64,000 bases of DNA. Source: Symbiodinium natans (taxonomy: Eukaryota; Sar; Dinophyceae; Suessiales; Symbiodiniaceae). This document shows positions 21,711 to 30,878 of this stretch, piece by piece. A program made the translations under genes and the position numbers. How positions within the stretch are numbered: the stretch's first letter is position 1; each line of letters starts with the position of its first letter. The notes beneath the pieces are model-generated. The model made no database searches and was not told the DNA's origin. It was given only the letters and a program-made list of their open reading frames with translations. The stretch covers positions 288,024 through 352,023 of the forward strand of contig CAJNDS010002492.1 in assembly GCA_905221605.1 (NCBI GenBank), in the 5' to 3' direction.

Positions 21711-24314
21711 GGGGGTTTAGGGTTTAGGGTTTAGGTTTAGGAGGAGAGAGAGGGTTTAGGGTTTAGGGAGGAGGAGGGGAGAGAGAGAGAGAGATAGAGC
21801 GAGAGAGAGGGTTTACGGTTTAGGCTTTAGGGTCTATCTAGGGTTTAAAGTTGAAGTGAAAGTGATCAGGACCTGTAAAGAGGGTCTTGAGTAGTTGGGG
21901 CTGAGTATTGCGATGTTTTTTTTGGGGGGGTTCTGATAAGAAGAGGGTCTGCTGACACAGGCCATCGACCGAGGAGGACAATCACCTCAACTTCAACCAT
22001 GCGCATCCCATAGCCGTGAACATCCCAGCCGGCTCAAGAAGCCGCTTAATGAACCCTTAAGCCCCGAAAGCGGAGACCCTAAACTCTAAACTCTAAGCTC
22101 TAAACCCTAAACCCTAAACCCTAAACCCCAGGCTCCTCCCAGAATATGGGATGGAAGGACAAGTCCTGGCCACATCTCTGGGAGGACTTCTTGTGGGGGA
22201 CGTGCGGGAGGGTTAATTGAGCCGATCGTAGATTTACCGCTCTTTATGGTTTAGGTATGAAGGGTGTTGTCATAGGGTTTAGGAATTTAGGTCTTCGACT
22301 AAACAAGATCAACAGTCCTTGTTTGGAACGGAAGCATCAGGTGCGGATACTTCTACGAACATCTACGAACCCCTTGCTTCCCAAACTCTACAATGACTCT
22401 ACCCTAAACTCTAAACCCTAAACCCTAAACCCTAAACCCTAGACCCTAAACCCCTAAAGCTCCCCGACCCAAACTGAGACCCAAGTCCTGGCGCCGGAGG
22501 TGCCGCACCTTGAGCGGAAACATGGGGTCGTGACCCTGCACTTGAGAGACTGGAGAGCTCCATTTTGAGGCTAACCTTAAACCCTAAACCCTAAACCCTA
22601 AACCCCAAACCCTATAAACCTGAAACCCTAAACCCTCTCTCTCAGAGGCTAACCCTAACCCTAAACCCTAAATCCTAAACCTGAAACCCTAAACTTTAAA
22701 CCCTAAACCGCAACCCTAAAAACCCTAGTTCGCGAAGCCTCAGCTTGGGTACGGGTCGTCCCTGAACTCTCAGCCACTCCCTGACAGCCGAGGTCATCGC
22801 GAACGGAGCGAAATCCGAGTCGTCCTGGCGCTGCAACCCTCAGCCACAAATCCCACCCTTAAACCCTAAACCCTAAACCCTAAACCCTAAACCCAAGCTG
22901 CTGGGCTTGAACTTTATCTGATGGCTGGGAGGGGTGGCAAATCCTTGTGCTGCTGTAAGATTTGGAGCGACTTTCTGACTTTTGCCTTGCCACCTGCTCT
23001 GGTGTAGACCAACTCAAACATTACTCCAACACAGCCGCAGCAAGTAGAGGTCAGTTGCCTGCCATGTCCCTAACATCTGTGAGCGAGCTCTCAGCATCAC
23101 AGAAGGACATTGAGATTCTCGAGAGTTTTTTCCCTGAGGCCCAAACCCCTCGTCCCAAACTCGTAGGAGACTCCCACATCCCTCTTGAAGCTAGAAACCC
23201 AATCATCGGCCAAGTCGGAAGATCCCGCACTCCTCCGCCCACATCTCTTTGAGGAATCGCCAGGCCAAGTGCTCCAAAGACGCGAAGTCTTCGACCTTGG
23301 GAGCTACTTCGACCTTTGGAGCTGGGGGGGTGGGTCGACCCTGAAGCAGGAAAGCTCAACTCCTCTCAACGCGCAGCGAAGGGGAGGGGGAGGGATTGAG
23401 GCCTCTCAACCTGCAAAGAAGTCGGAAGTCGGGACCTACGCCCACACAACTCAAGGATGGCGTTCCTTCAGCCTTCCAGGAACTCCTCAATATCACCCTC
23501 CGGAAACCCCATGTCTATAAGCCAGACCCTTGCGATCCCCAGTGCCCGAAGCCCTTGAAACCATTTTGCACCAGGGATCTCCTAGCAAGAGATACCCTAA
23601 ACCTTGAAGCCGAAAACTTAAACCCTAGATCCTAAACCCTGAGGCCCATTCCCACAAAACTCTAAACCACTTTTTCTAAACCCTAAACCCTAAACCCTAA
23701 ACCCTGAACCCTGAACCCTAAACCCTAAACCCTAAACCCTAAACCCTAAACCCTAAACCCTAAACCCTAAACCCTAAACCCTAAACCCTAAACCCTAAAC
23801 CCTTTACTGGCGGCCCCCACCCTGCTGGGCCGAAGCCAAGCCTGCTTGGGAATGCTCAGGAGCTCCTCAGCAAAAGGGCGGTCTCCCCAACACAAGAGGC
23901 AAATGAGCCAGCATAGTTTAGGGGGGTTTAGGGTTTAGGGTTTAGGGTTTAGGGTTTAGGGCTCCACGAAGCCTTAGTAGCTTGAGGCTAGGGTTTTGGG
24001 CTTATAAGGTTCAAGATATAGGGCCTGTTGAAGGAGGGCATTTTCGGTCGTTTACATGTCTTTGCGGACATGGAGGGGGTTATAAGGGGATTGATAGATT
24101 TGCTATTTACTTTGGCTAGATGAGTTTTCTCATTCTCAAGGCTTGGGGAAGGAGTTGAGGGGCACCTGCTTGAGGATTTTCACAGCCGGGATACCACCAG
24201 ACTCGCGCAGTCAAGAAGCAGGTCTAGATCAACATCACGGCGCAGCCGTCAAAGCCATGGCAACCAACGGACAGCAGACACGAGCGACCTCTACGTATAT
24301 ATATATATATATAT
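21711..24314. other. Unassigned region up to the transposon
   Basis: GA-rich simple repeat mixed with telomeric units (21714-21830); telomeric runs at 22076-22130, 22399-22455, 22570-22725, 22857-22895, 23677-23803 and 23920-23962. Single-copy stretches at 22130-22220, 22470-22570, 22740-22850, 22960-23600 and 23820-23910 are open in one or more frames without recognisable domains. The last 20 bp before the transposon is a (TA)n run. Confidence 0.4.
23677..23803 (-). repeat. Telomeric tract, CCCTAAA, about 18 units
   Basis: CCCTAAA units with two CCCTGAA variants near the start, otherwise pure. Confidence 0.95.
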
Positions 24315-24484
24315 GGTACCCCCCCCCCCCAAAGATCTAGGTATTTTCATGGTTTTGGGATCTGTTTTAGGGTTTAAGGGTTGGGGGTGGGGGGATAGCT
24401 AAACATGTAAAACTCAATATGGACATGTGAATCTTGATATGTGCGAGTCTTCATATGTGCGTGGTCGTCTTTTCAAATTGTGAG
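24315..24484 (+). repeat. Element A left terminus (inverted copy at 33733-33905)
   Basis: GGTACC, C run and AAAGATCTAGGTATTTTC at the tip, followed by a GGTTTTGGGATCTGTTTTAG block and a stretch ending in CAAATTGTGAGC. The reverse complement of 33733-33905 matches it along its length with scattered differences. Confidence 0.85.
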
Positions 24485-25060
24485 CCCGATTGAAAAACGA
24501 TTGAAACGATTGAAATTCAATCGGAGACCGGATTGAAGATTGAAGATTGAAGATTCCCGGAAACCTTTTTTCTGGGAATCTTCAATCTTCAATCTTCAAT
24601 CCTGCCCCCGATTGAATTTCAATCGTTTCAATCGTTTTTCAATCGGGCCCCCGATTGAAAAACGATTGAAACGATTGAAATTCAATCGGAGACCGGATTG
24701 AAGATTGAAGATTGAAGATTCCCGGAAACCTTTTTTCTGGGAATCTTCAATCTTCAATCTTCAATCCTGCCCCCGATTGAATTTCAATCGTTTCAATCGT
24801 TTTTCAATCGGGCCCCCGATTGAAAAACGATTGAAACGATTGAAATTCAATCGGAGACCGGATTGAAGATTGAAGATTGAAGATTCCCGGAAACCTTTTT
24901 CTGGGAATCTTCAATCTTCAATCTTCAATCCGGCCCCCGATTGAATTTCAATCGTTTCAATCGTTTTTCAATCGGGCCCCCGATTGAATTTCAATCGTTT
25001 CAATCGTTTTTCAATCGGGCCCCCGATTGACTTTCAATCGTTTCAATCGTTTTTCAATCG
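24485..25060. repeat. Left-arm iteron array: three 165-bp palindromes plus two half units
   Basis: Units begin at 24485, 24650, 24815 and 24979. Each full unit reads three CGATTGAA iterons and an inverted TTCAATCG, then three GATTGAA iterons, a short loop (CCCGGAAACCTTTTTTCTGGG), and the inverted complement of all this, so each can fold into a long hairpin or cruciform. The fourth and fifth units (from 24979 and 25019) contain only the right half. Such iteron-plus-hairpin arrays are typical binding sites for a transposase or replication protein; which of the element's proteins binds here is inference. Confidence 0.9.
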
Positions 25061-25175
25061 GGTTCACGTCTTGTAAAGTCTCAGAATCAGCTTTCGTGAC
25101 GTCGCTCAAGATCACGTGTCTTCGCAGACATTCCACTCAAAATATACTTGGCCATTTGTGTTTGTAATACTCGCA
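25061..25175 (+). promoter_or_regulatory. Region between left arm and gene 1: likely promoter
   Basis: Contains TTCACGTCTTGTAAAGTCTC, then a CTTTCGTGACGTCGCTCAAG block with a palindromic TGACGTC core, and a CACGTG. The same GTGACGTCGCT block is kept in the inverted arm of element B (near 33072, 33105, 33432 and 33466). Position directly ahead of gene 1 and conservation suggest a promoter or protein-binding site; no TATA box is obvious. Confidence 0.45.
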
Positions 25176-26039
25176 ATGGCTCGCATCCCAGTGGCTGGCT
25201 CGGTCTTGTTCAAGGATGGCTCCGCCTACCTGAGGATCTCTCCGAAATCAGGGAACATGGCCACGTCCAACTTCCCAGACTCTGGCGCGGGCTCATCCTC
25301 TTCTACTCCAAATCCTCCATGGCCGATATCCACACAGCGCTCAGACCAGCAAATCCTCGAGGCCATCAACAGCGGCGCAGCAATAGTTCACCATACTCGG
25401 CTTCCGATGAACCCCACGGACTTGCGCGTCATGCTGAATAATATTCAGACGGCGCTTGGCCTTACCGTCGGAGTGCAGGGTGATTGGTCGCCGAGGGCCG
25501 ACCAAAGGCTCCTAGACGTATTGCTGAAGCCGAAACGTAGCCAAAAACGCAAGGCCGCAGCGATCAATGCCATTGAAGACGCCCCTGCGAGCCCCAAGGC
25601 CATCCAGGACAAACCCACCGGCAACATGAACAGTGAGCATCCGGAAAATACCCCATCGGTCAATGCCATTGAAGACGCCCCTACGGATTCCGCGGCCGTC
25701 CAGAGTGAACCCACCGGCACTACTCACATTGTGCGCTCGGAGGCTGCCGTAGATGATCTCGCTACTGCCGACAACACGCCTTCCGCCGAAGACAACGCCA
25801 CGAGCCACAGCAATGATGGCAACGACTCAGACTCTTCATCCAGCAGTTCCTCCAGGTCAAGCATTTCCCTTGCTCCTCCTGACGTCAACACAATGAAGTG
25901 GACCAGCGACTTCGCCGATGCCTACACATCTGCGATGGACTTGTTCATTATCTCCGGGGATAATAAGAAGAAGAAGAATGCAAGTGCGAAAGTCTTACAC
26001 GCCATCGTGAAAGCCAAGGGCGTGTTTGACAGCAACTAA
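25176..26039 (+). CDS. Transposon gene 1: acidic, Ser-rich protein of unknown function
   Basis: The frame is open from 25116, but only through a GTG there; the first ATGs are at 25176 (287 codons) and 25257 (260 codons, better context with A at -3 and G at +4). Numbering from the ATG at 25176: residues 50-115 form a compact part with predicted helices (DQQILEAINSG and TDLRVMLNNIQTALGL), a basic patch KPKRSQKRK follows at about 118-126 and could be a nuclear signal, then two copies of an NAIEDAP...PTG repeat about 32 residues apart, then a Ser/Asp-rich linker with a run of Ser, and a C-terminal helix-rich tail with four Lys in a row. No known domain was recognised. It is the first gene of the element, about 115 bp after the iteron arm, so an accessory DNA-binding role is possible but unproven. 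Confidence 0.75.
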   Translation: MARIPVAGSVLFKDGSAYLRISPKSGNMATSNFPDSGAGSSSSTPNPPWPISTQRSDQQILEAINSGAAIVHHTRLPMNPTDLRVMLNNIQTALGLTVGVQGDWSPRADQRLLDVLLKPKRSQKRKAAAINAIEDAPASPKAIQDKPTGNMNSEHPENTPSVNAIEDAPTDSAAVQSEPTGTTHIVRSEAAVDDLATADNTPSAEDNATSHSNDGNDSDSSSSSSSRSSISLAPPDVNTMKWTSDFADAYTSAMDLFIISGDNKKKKNASAKVLHAIVKAKGVFDSN

Positions 26040-26557
26040 AGGGACTATATCCTACTCGGCCGGTGTCGCATCTTCCATATACTGACTGCGCTGTCACCGT
26101 CGGAGCGCTGTGAAAAACGTGCGAAGCGAATGCCCTGCACTGATTGTGCTCGCTCTGGCTAGGTGTCTTCAAGTTAACACGAAACAAATAGTCAGTCGCT
26201 GGCAGTTAAATAGTTATCTTATGCGTGCATTCTTATGGGTGGTGTAGCATATATGCCTCTATATGTAGACATATAGATGAGTTTAATATTATTTAATATT
26301 ATATAAATACATAATATACACCACGTGTTACATACCCTAAATATATGCTATCACATGTATGCATATATATGTACATGCATAATTTACATATATGCACATG
26401 TGTATGTCTTTCTATCTTGTATGCTGACATCTCACCGTTAACCATATCAACGCACAGCCTTCATCCTCATCCTTTGCACTCGCATTAGCGCTCAAGCATA
26501 CTTGCCGTCCTCTCTCCCTGTTGCCCACGAGCCATAGTCGTCTAGGTTCTCATTGTC
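26040..26557 (+). promoter_or_regulatory. AT-rich intergenic spacer between genes 1 and 2
   Basis: The 518 bp hold AT-rich DNA at 26200-26410 with repeated ATATAT, ATGTACATGCAT and TATGCACATGTGTATG motifs, then a pyrimidine-rich stretch up to the ATG of gene 2. It probably carries the end signals of gene 1 and the promoter of gene 2. No open frame of note. Confidence 0.5.
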
Positions 26558-28552
26558 ATGTCCGCCCAACTCTTGGACGATGCCATCAGCGAAGTCAACT
26601 CGCAAAACTTCACTCTTCGGCCTCTTTGCAGTGCGAACTGCTCTCGCATCGACCCAGAGCAGCCTTTATCCATCAAGGACTTTCTTGACGGAGCGTGTCG
26701 CCCGTTGAATGGCATCAAGAGTGTAGCGGTTGTCTTCGACGTTCACCTCGGCATGCTTGAGTGTGGCAGCTCTCTCAGTCTTGGAGATCTAGTGGCTCAG
26801 AAGAAGTTCTCAGATCTGCCAGAAGAATTGCGATTCATGGGCCCGTTGCCAGCTGAGACCAATGTGGATATTGTTGTCTGCAACCTTGGGGATGGCCTGG
26901 TTGACGTCATGAAGGTTCTGTACTTCAAGCAATCAGTCTCCAGGCAAGTGGCTGAGGGCTTGTGTAAAGGTCGGAGCTTTGCGCCTCAGTTTCGGCAAGG
27001 ACCCTGGGCTGTAAAGAAAGGCATTCAGTGGCTCATGAACCAGATCCCTGGCTTTCACGTCCGTTGGCACTCACTTGATCCACCCAGGCCGTCCTTGAAA
27101 AGGTCGCAGACACAAAGCTCTTGGAACCCAGAAAATGACGAGCTGTCTGCCGGCATTGCCTTCATCAACAAGCAAGCTCCAGTTTGTGACGCAGCCAATG
27201 AACAAACATTCTGGATCCTCTGCAACATCAAGGAAGACTCGGGGACCCCAATCGCTGGGTGGCCCGAAACCAAGGTCCGCTTCATGGCGCAGAACAAAAG
27301 TCGGGGATTGGGCGGCGCTCTTCCGAAGACGGAGTTCCCTCTCACAACATATAGCCTCCACGCCGCCATGTCCACCAACATTCTTCCTTACCTCTACCCA
27401 CTTCTCATGACGACAGCCGTCATGTTCCTGGGCTGTGCTGGTGTCGGCAAGACACCAGCTTTGATCGCGATGGCCATGGCAATGGGTCGCTTCCACATAA
27501 GGCGTCTTGGCCTGCAGGGCCTGCAGGGGCTTCAACCTGGTTGGAGACGTGCGAAGTCATTTGACAACTTTCGGCATAGAGCCCCACAAATCCAGGAAGC
27601 CCTGTTCTTGGATGATCCGTCTCGAGGCAAGATTGATATGGCTGATTTGAAGAGCTTCGTCACGGTGGACGAGGACGGCACCGTCGATAGTCGTTACAAC
27701 GACACTCGCCTCACCATGAACCAAATGCGAGCCCTTGCCTCCAACAACACGAGTACAGATCCGGCGTTGCAGACTCCGGACGCCACCCTCCTCCCTCCGA
27801 AGGACTTCATGAAGCTTGTGGAACCTCTCTTCCGGGGCGACGCTGAGAAGGACATTATGGCGGTATTGAAGCGTTCAACGACCTTCGTCTTCACAGAAAC
27901 AGCTCTGTTCCTCCGCTTACCGAGTGAGAAGCCCGACGCCATAGTGCACCGCATTGTGGCCGACGACCTCCACTTGGACCTTCTCGCCCCTCGCGACAAA
28001 CCATTCTATGGCAAGTACAAGAGCGGAGTGATCGCCCTTGGAGACTCCTTTGCTGACGATGTTCGTCGTGAACAAGAAATGATTGACTCCTCTGTGGCAG
28101 AGACCCAACACTTCCCCTCGAGGGACGACTATGTGAACCATGCCAACCATGCCATCCAGAAATGGTTAACGCCAGAGCCCAAAGTCAGAGTGATTCCTTC
28201 TTCGCCTGGGTCTTCCAATGAGGCTGACACATCTCGTTCCGCCTTTGGCCTCGCGCCCGTCTTCCCGGTCGTTGGAACTGGTCCCAAGCCAGGTCGCCTG
28301 AACAGCTCTTCCTCTTTCGTCTACAACGATGACAAGCGCCGCCGACTCCGATGCAAGACTTCCGTGGCGGAGGCAGGCGAAAACCAGACCAAGAACCCAG
28401 ACGAAGAAGACACTCTCGTTGCGAACGGGGGGGATTCGGAGTCTGCGAATAACCAGGAGCAGAACATCCTCAGTTCTCCGGGCGAGGCTATGGACTTGGA
28501 TCAGGGTAGCGATAGCGCCGAGGAGGAGGCGGCCCAGCATCTCCATGGGTGA
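26558..28552 (+). CDS. Transposon gene 2: P-loop ATPase, SF3/AAA+ helicase-like
   Basis: 664 codons, no intron, ATG at 26558. Residues 287-299 read AVMFLGCAGVGKT, a Walker A motif (GxxGxGKT at 292-299). Residues 348-353 (ALFLDD) fit Walker B, and residues 391-397 (RALASNN) fit the Asn-containing motif C / sensor 1 of superfamily 3 helicases and AAA+ ATPases. The order and spacing agree with such a domain at about 270-400. The N-terminal 260 residues contain hydrophobic beta-like stretches (SVAVVFDVHLGM) and match no domain I know. Residues 540-664 look disordered, with a basic KRRRLRCK patch (593-600) and an acidic tail. It lies 518 bp after gene 1 and 378 bp before the transposase. The likely role is an ATP-driven step in transposition or replication of the element; helicase activity is inference. 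A general AAA+ regulator is the main alternative. Confidence 0.85.
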   Translation: MSAQLLDDAISEVNSQNFTLRPLCSANCSRIDPEQPLSIKDFLDGACRPLNGIKSVAVVFDVHLGMLECGSSLSLGDLVAQKKFSDLPEELRFMGPLPAETNVDIVVCNLGDGLVDVMKVLYFKQSVSRQVAEGLCKGRSFAPQFRQGPWAVKKGIQWLMNQIPGFHVRWHSLDPPRPSLKRSQTQSSWNPENDELSAGIAFINKQAPVCDAANEQTFWILCNIKEDSGTPIAGWPETKVRFMAQNKSRGLGGALPKTEFPLTTYSLHAAMSTNILPYLYPLLMTTAVMFLGCAGVGKTPALIAMAMAMGRFHIRRLGLQGLQGLQPGWRRAKSFDNFRHRAPQIQEALFLDDPSRGKIDMADLKSFVTVDEDGTVDSRYNDTRLTMNQMRALASNNTSTDPALQTPDATLLPPKDFMKLVEPLFRGDAEKDIMAVLKRSTTFVFTETALFLRLPSEKPDAIVHRIVADDLHLDLLAPRDKPFYGKYKSGVIALGDSFADDVRREQEMIDSSVAETQHFPSRDDYVNHANHAIQKWLTPEPKVRVIPSSPGSSNEADTSRSAFGLAPVFPVVGTGPKPGRLNSSSSFVYNDDKRRRLRCKTSVAEAGENQTKNPDEEDTLVANGGDSESANNQEQNILSSPGEAMDLDQGSDSAEEEAAQHLHG

Positions 28553-28930
28553 GCTCTTGGATGCACAGGGCAGGGTCCAAGTGGCCTGTCATTTTGGTTC
28601 TCGGCCATGAACTCCGACAGTGCCAGAACTTTGGACTGAGTCCCTCTGCATTTTCGGTACAGGATATGTGCGGGATTGCCCCACAAAAACCTAGCTAGCT
28701 CCAGGTCCACCAGAGTCGTCTTCTGCGCGTTGTGCAGATAAAAGCTTGCTATGGGCTCCACTGCTTTGCTTTGCCCGTTGTTTCACGCCGCACACGCAAT
28801 GCAATCATCCGTTGTTTCAGGCCACACACGCAATGCAATCATATCCACTTTGCTCACTATTGGCTCCGCCCTGAGATATGAGTTTTACTAGTCGAGTCCT
28901 TTTGCCATAGCATCTCTCCGCTTCAGCATC
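28553..28930 (+). promoter_or_regulatory. Spacer before the transposase, with a 34-bp tandem repeat
   Basis: Two copies of a 34-bp unit at 28775-28808 and 28809-28842 (CCGTTGTTTCA and CACACGCAATGCAATCAT in each) lie 88 bp before the transposase ATG. The unit is a direct repeat with two or three mismatches, a plausible operator or promoter element. The ATG at 28931 follows CATC and is followed by G, a fair context. Confidence 0.55.
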
Positions 28931-30259
28931 ATGGGCAAGTACTTGTGCAAGAAGCCGGCCTATCACTTTCCCATCGCAAAGAAAGGAAAAACACGCATGC
29001 TCATGAAGGGGAACCTCACCAAGGCAGCATCCTCCAAGCGTGCGCAAGGCAAGGCTTGGAAACAAACGCCGTACAACCGCACAGGCAACAAGGCTCCTCG
29101 TGTAGATCGTCTGAAGTGGAAACGTACTTTCCAGTACTTGTCCTCCTTGAATGAGTACGATGCCATCCAGGTCCTGAAGGACGATGGCCTCATGCCAACA
29201 TGGGAGGGTGCGGTTTGTCCGTTCTGCTCGCAAGGCAAAGTCGGACCTCTGACAAAGAGGTCTGGGGGACTACCTCGTTATCGGTGCAAGCGCTGGGGCT
29301 GTCAAAAGTTCATCACGCCTCAGCACCTACACCCACTCTTTACAGCGACCCGCGGACCTGAAGGACATTCCCTTGGCGTGCAGGCAGGGATGCTGCTCTT
29401 GCGCCTTGCCAATGTGCCTCTGAGCACTATCCACGTGGTGACCCAGATCAATCACAAGGCTATCGAACGGATGGAGCATAACCTCACACTTGTTCGCAAG
29501 AAGTTTGTGGAAGAGACCCAAAGGACCATGAGCTTCGGGGGTAAAGGGAACAAGTGGCAAGATGTCGAAGTTGACGAATCCGTCTTCGACAAAAAGCTCA
29601 TTCCGATTGAGGAGGCTGATGATCCCACCAAGGTCATGGACTGGGAGCAATGGGTAGGCATGGTTCAGCGCGGCAAGCCCGAGTCGCTCGTCCTTTTGCG
29701 ATTGACTCCCCCGTCTCTCGTCTGCACTATACGTACAGAATGTACCGGTACAAGGGAAAGTAGTTGCGTGTCTCATACAACACCAAGGCCCACGAAGAAA
29801 AGGTCGCCAGGTCCAGGCCCCATCCGCCGAGACGACTGGAAGAAGATATCCGATCGCTGGCTGAAGGGTAAGCACGTGATTCTCCATTCCGACAGCGCTC
29901 GAGCTTACAAACTCAAAATCCCAGGCGTTGTTCACGGATCTGTCGTGCACAAGAAGCGCCGTGTCCAAGTGGGCAAGAAATGGGTTTGGCAACAGCCAAC
30001 CTACGTCAAGATCAAGAAAGTGACCTTGCCCGGCGGCCGCAAAGTCACCGTGAAGATCGGAACCCAGATCGTCGATCGCGGGTGGAGATTCGTCAAGGAG
30101 CGCCTCCGCGTGAACCAACGCGCCAAAACTGGTTCCTTGCGGATCATTGCTCAAATCCGTTCTGCCCAGTATGAGTACTGGAACAGGGGCAAGGACATGT
30201 GGCTGGAGACGGGCAGCCTCATGCGGCGGTACATGAGCAACATCATCGCCCAGAAGTGA
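28931..30259 (+). CDS. Transposon gene 3: ISXO2/IS1595-type (Merlin-like) transposase
   Basis: 442 codons. Residues 1-60 are basic. A zinc ribbon uses C96, C99, C119 and C124 (CPFC and CKRWGC). The catalytic core has D215 in VEVDESVFDK, D321 in ILHSDSARAYK, and a third acidic position most likely D382 in GTQIVDRGW, followed by a WR-x-VK-x-RL helix and RSAQYEYWN near the C-terminus. Zinc ribbon plus VDES and SD-x-x-AY motifs are the signature of the ISXO2-like DDE domain seen in bacterial IS1595 and in eukaryotic Merlin transposons. At 442 residues it is longer than most bacterial relatives. Residues 258-292 (about 29702-29806) are unlike the rest (Cys/Thr/Ser-rich) and could be an in-frame insertion or unspliced intron. 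It would cut and rejoin DNA at the GGTACC/GCTACC tips. Confidence 0.93.
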   Translation: MGKYLCKKPAYHFPIAKKGKTRMLMKGNLTKAASSKRAQGKAWKQTPYNRTGNKAPRVDRLKWKRTFQYLSSLNEYDAIQVLKDDGLMPTWEGAVCPFCSQGKVGPLTKRSGGLPRYRCKRWGCQKFITPQHLHPLFTATRGPEGHSLGVQAGMLLLRLANVPLSTIHVVTQINHKAIERMEHNLTLVRKKFVEETQRTMSFGGKGNKWQDVEVDESVFDKKLIPIEEADDPTKVMDWEQWVGMVQRGKPESLVLLRLTPPSLVCTIRTECTGTRESSCVSHTTPRPTKKRSPGPGPIRRDDWKKISDRWLKGKHVILHSDSARAYKLKIPGVVHGSVVHKKRRVQVGKKWVWQQPTYVKIKKVTLPGGRKVTVKIGTQIVDRGWRFVKERLRVNQRAKTGSLRIIAQIRSAQYEYWNRGKDMWLETGSLMRRYMSNIIAQK

Positions 30260-30442
30260 AGATCCCTGTACTATGTTTGCTCGTAGTGCCTGAGAGGCCA
30301 CAGTGTCTCATCAACTCCAATGGGGTAGCACGGTAAAGCCGTCGGAAAATGAAACTGTCGCTTGAGCTTGCCTAGCGTTTCAACACACGTCCTCTACTCG
30401 TCTTCATCTCTCTGAGCCTATGCAAATCTTCAATGACCAACT

Positions 30443-30723
30443 AATAGCAGCATGTTGGAAGGTCCCAGGAATGAAAGGATATTTGCTCGCAGTATTCTCG
30501 CGTCCTTGGAGAATACACTGTTTTGTCCACATCACCTTATGCACTTGAATACTTCCAAGGCGTCTGGTATCTTGCTTATCTTTCCCACAGACATCCCCTA
30601 CTCATCTGCACCTATCCAGGCCCATGCAAATCTTCAACTTCGCATCGCATCCGGACCCATGCAAATCTTCAACTTGATATAGCTAAATCACGAAAATACC
30701 TAGATCTTTGGGGGGGGGGTAGC
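30443..30723 (+). repeat. Element A right arm (inverted copy at 30786-31066)
   Basis: From GTTGGAAGGTCCC to the tip TAGATCTTTGGGG...GTAGC. Contains three GCAAATCTTCAA boxes, two of them in the context CCCATGCAAATCTTCAACTT. The reverse complement of 30786-31066 matches with scattered mismatches, so the two arms face each other across the AT linker. Confidence 0.85.
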
Positions 30724-30785
30724 ATATATATATATCTATACATATTATATTATATATGTAAATGTATATATATATATATATATAT
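30724..30785. repeat. AT-rich linker between elements A and B
   Basis: ATATATAT runs with CTATACATATTATATT in the middle, about 62 bp. It is what remains of a (TA)n site into which both elements appear to have inserted, or the loop of a large palindrome. Confidence 0.8.
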
Positions 30786-30878
30786 GCTACCCCCCCCCCA
30801 AAGATCTAGGTATTTTCATGATTTGGCGATGTCAGGTTGAAGATTTGCGTGGGCCCGGAGGCAATGTGAAGTTGAAGA

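Larger units (their letters stand above)
24315..30723 (+). mobile_element. Transposon element A: three-gene DDE transposon with palindromic left arm
   Basis: The two ends share an inverted tip of about 35 bp: G(G/C)TACC, a C run, then AAAGATCTAGGTATTTTC. Inside the tips the arms differ: the left arm carries CGATTGAA palindromes, the right arm carries TTGAAGATTTGCATGGGCC repeats. Between them are three intact genes in the same direction (25176-26039, 26558-28552, 28931-30259), ending in a zinc-ribbon DDE-type transposase. Both ends abut (AT)n, so the element seems to insert in AT microsatellites and an exact target duplication cannot be read. A related inverted element B follows after about 60 bp. 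The coding region is rich in balanced codons and free of stops, so this copy looks recently active. The transposase points to the IS1595/Merlin group, but a three-gene cassette and long asymmetric arms are not typical of it. Confidence 0.88.

Noticed and set aside
24485-25060. CRISPR or bacterial plasmid origin
   Set aside because: The repeats are palindromic units of a transposon arm, matched in inverted form in element B.
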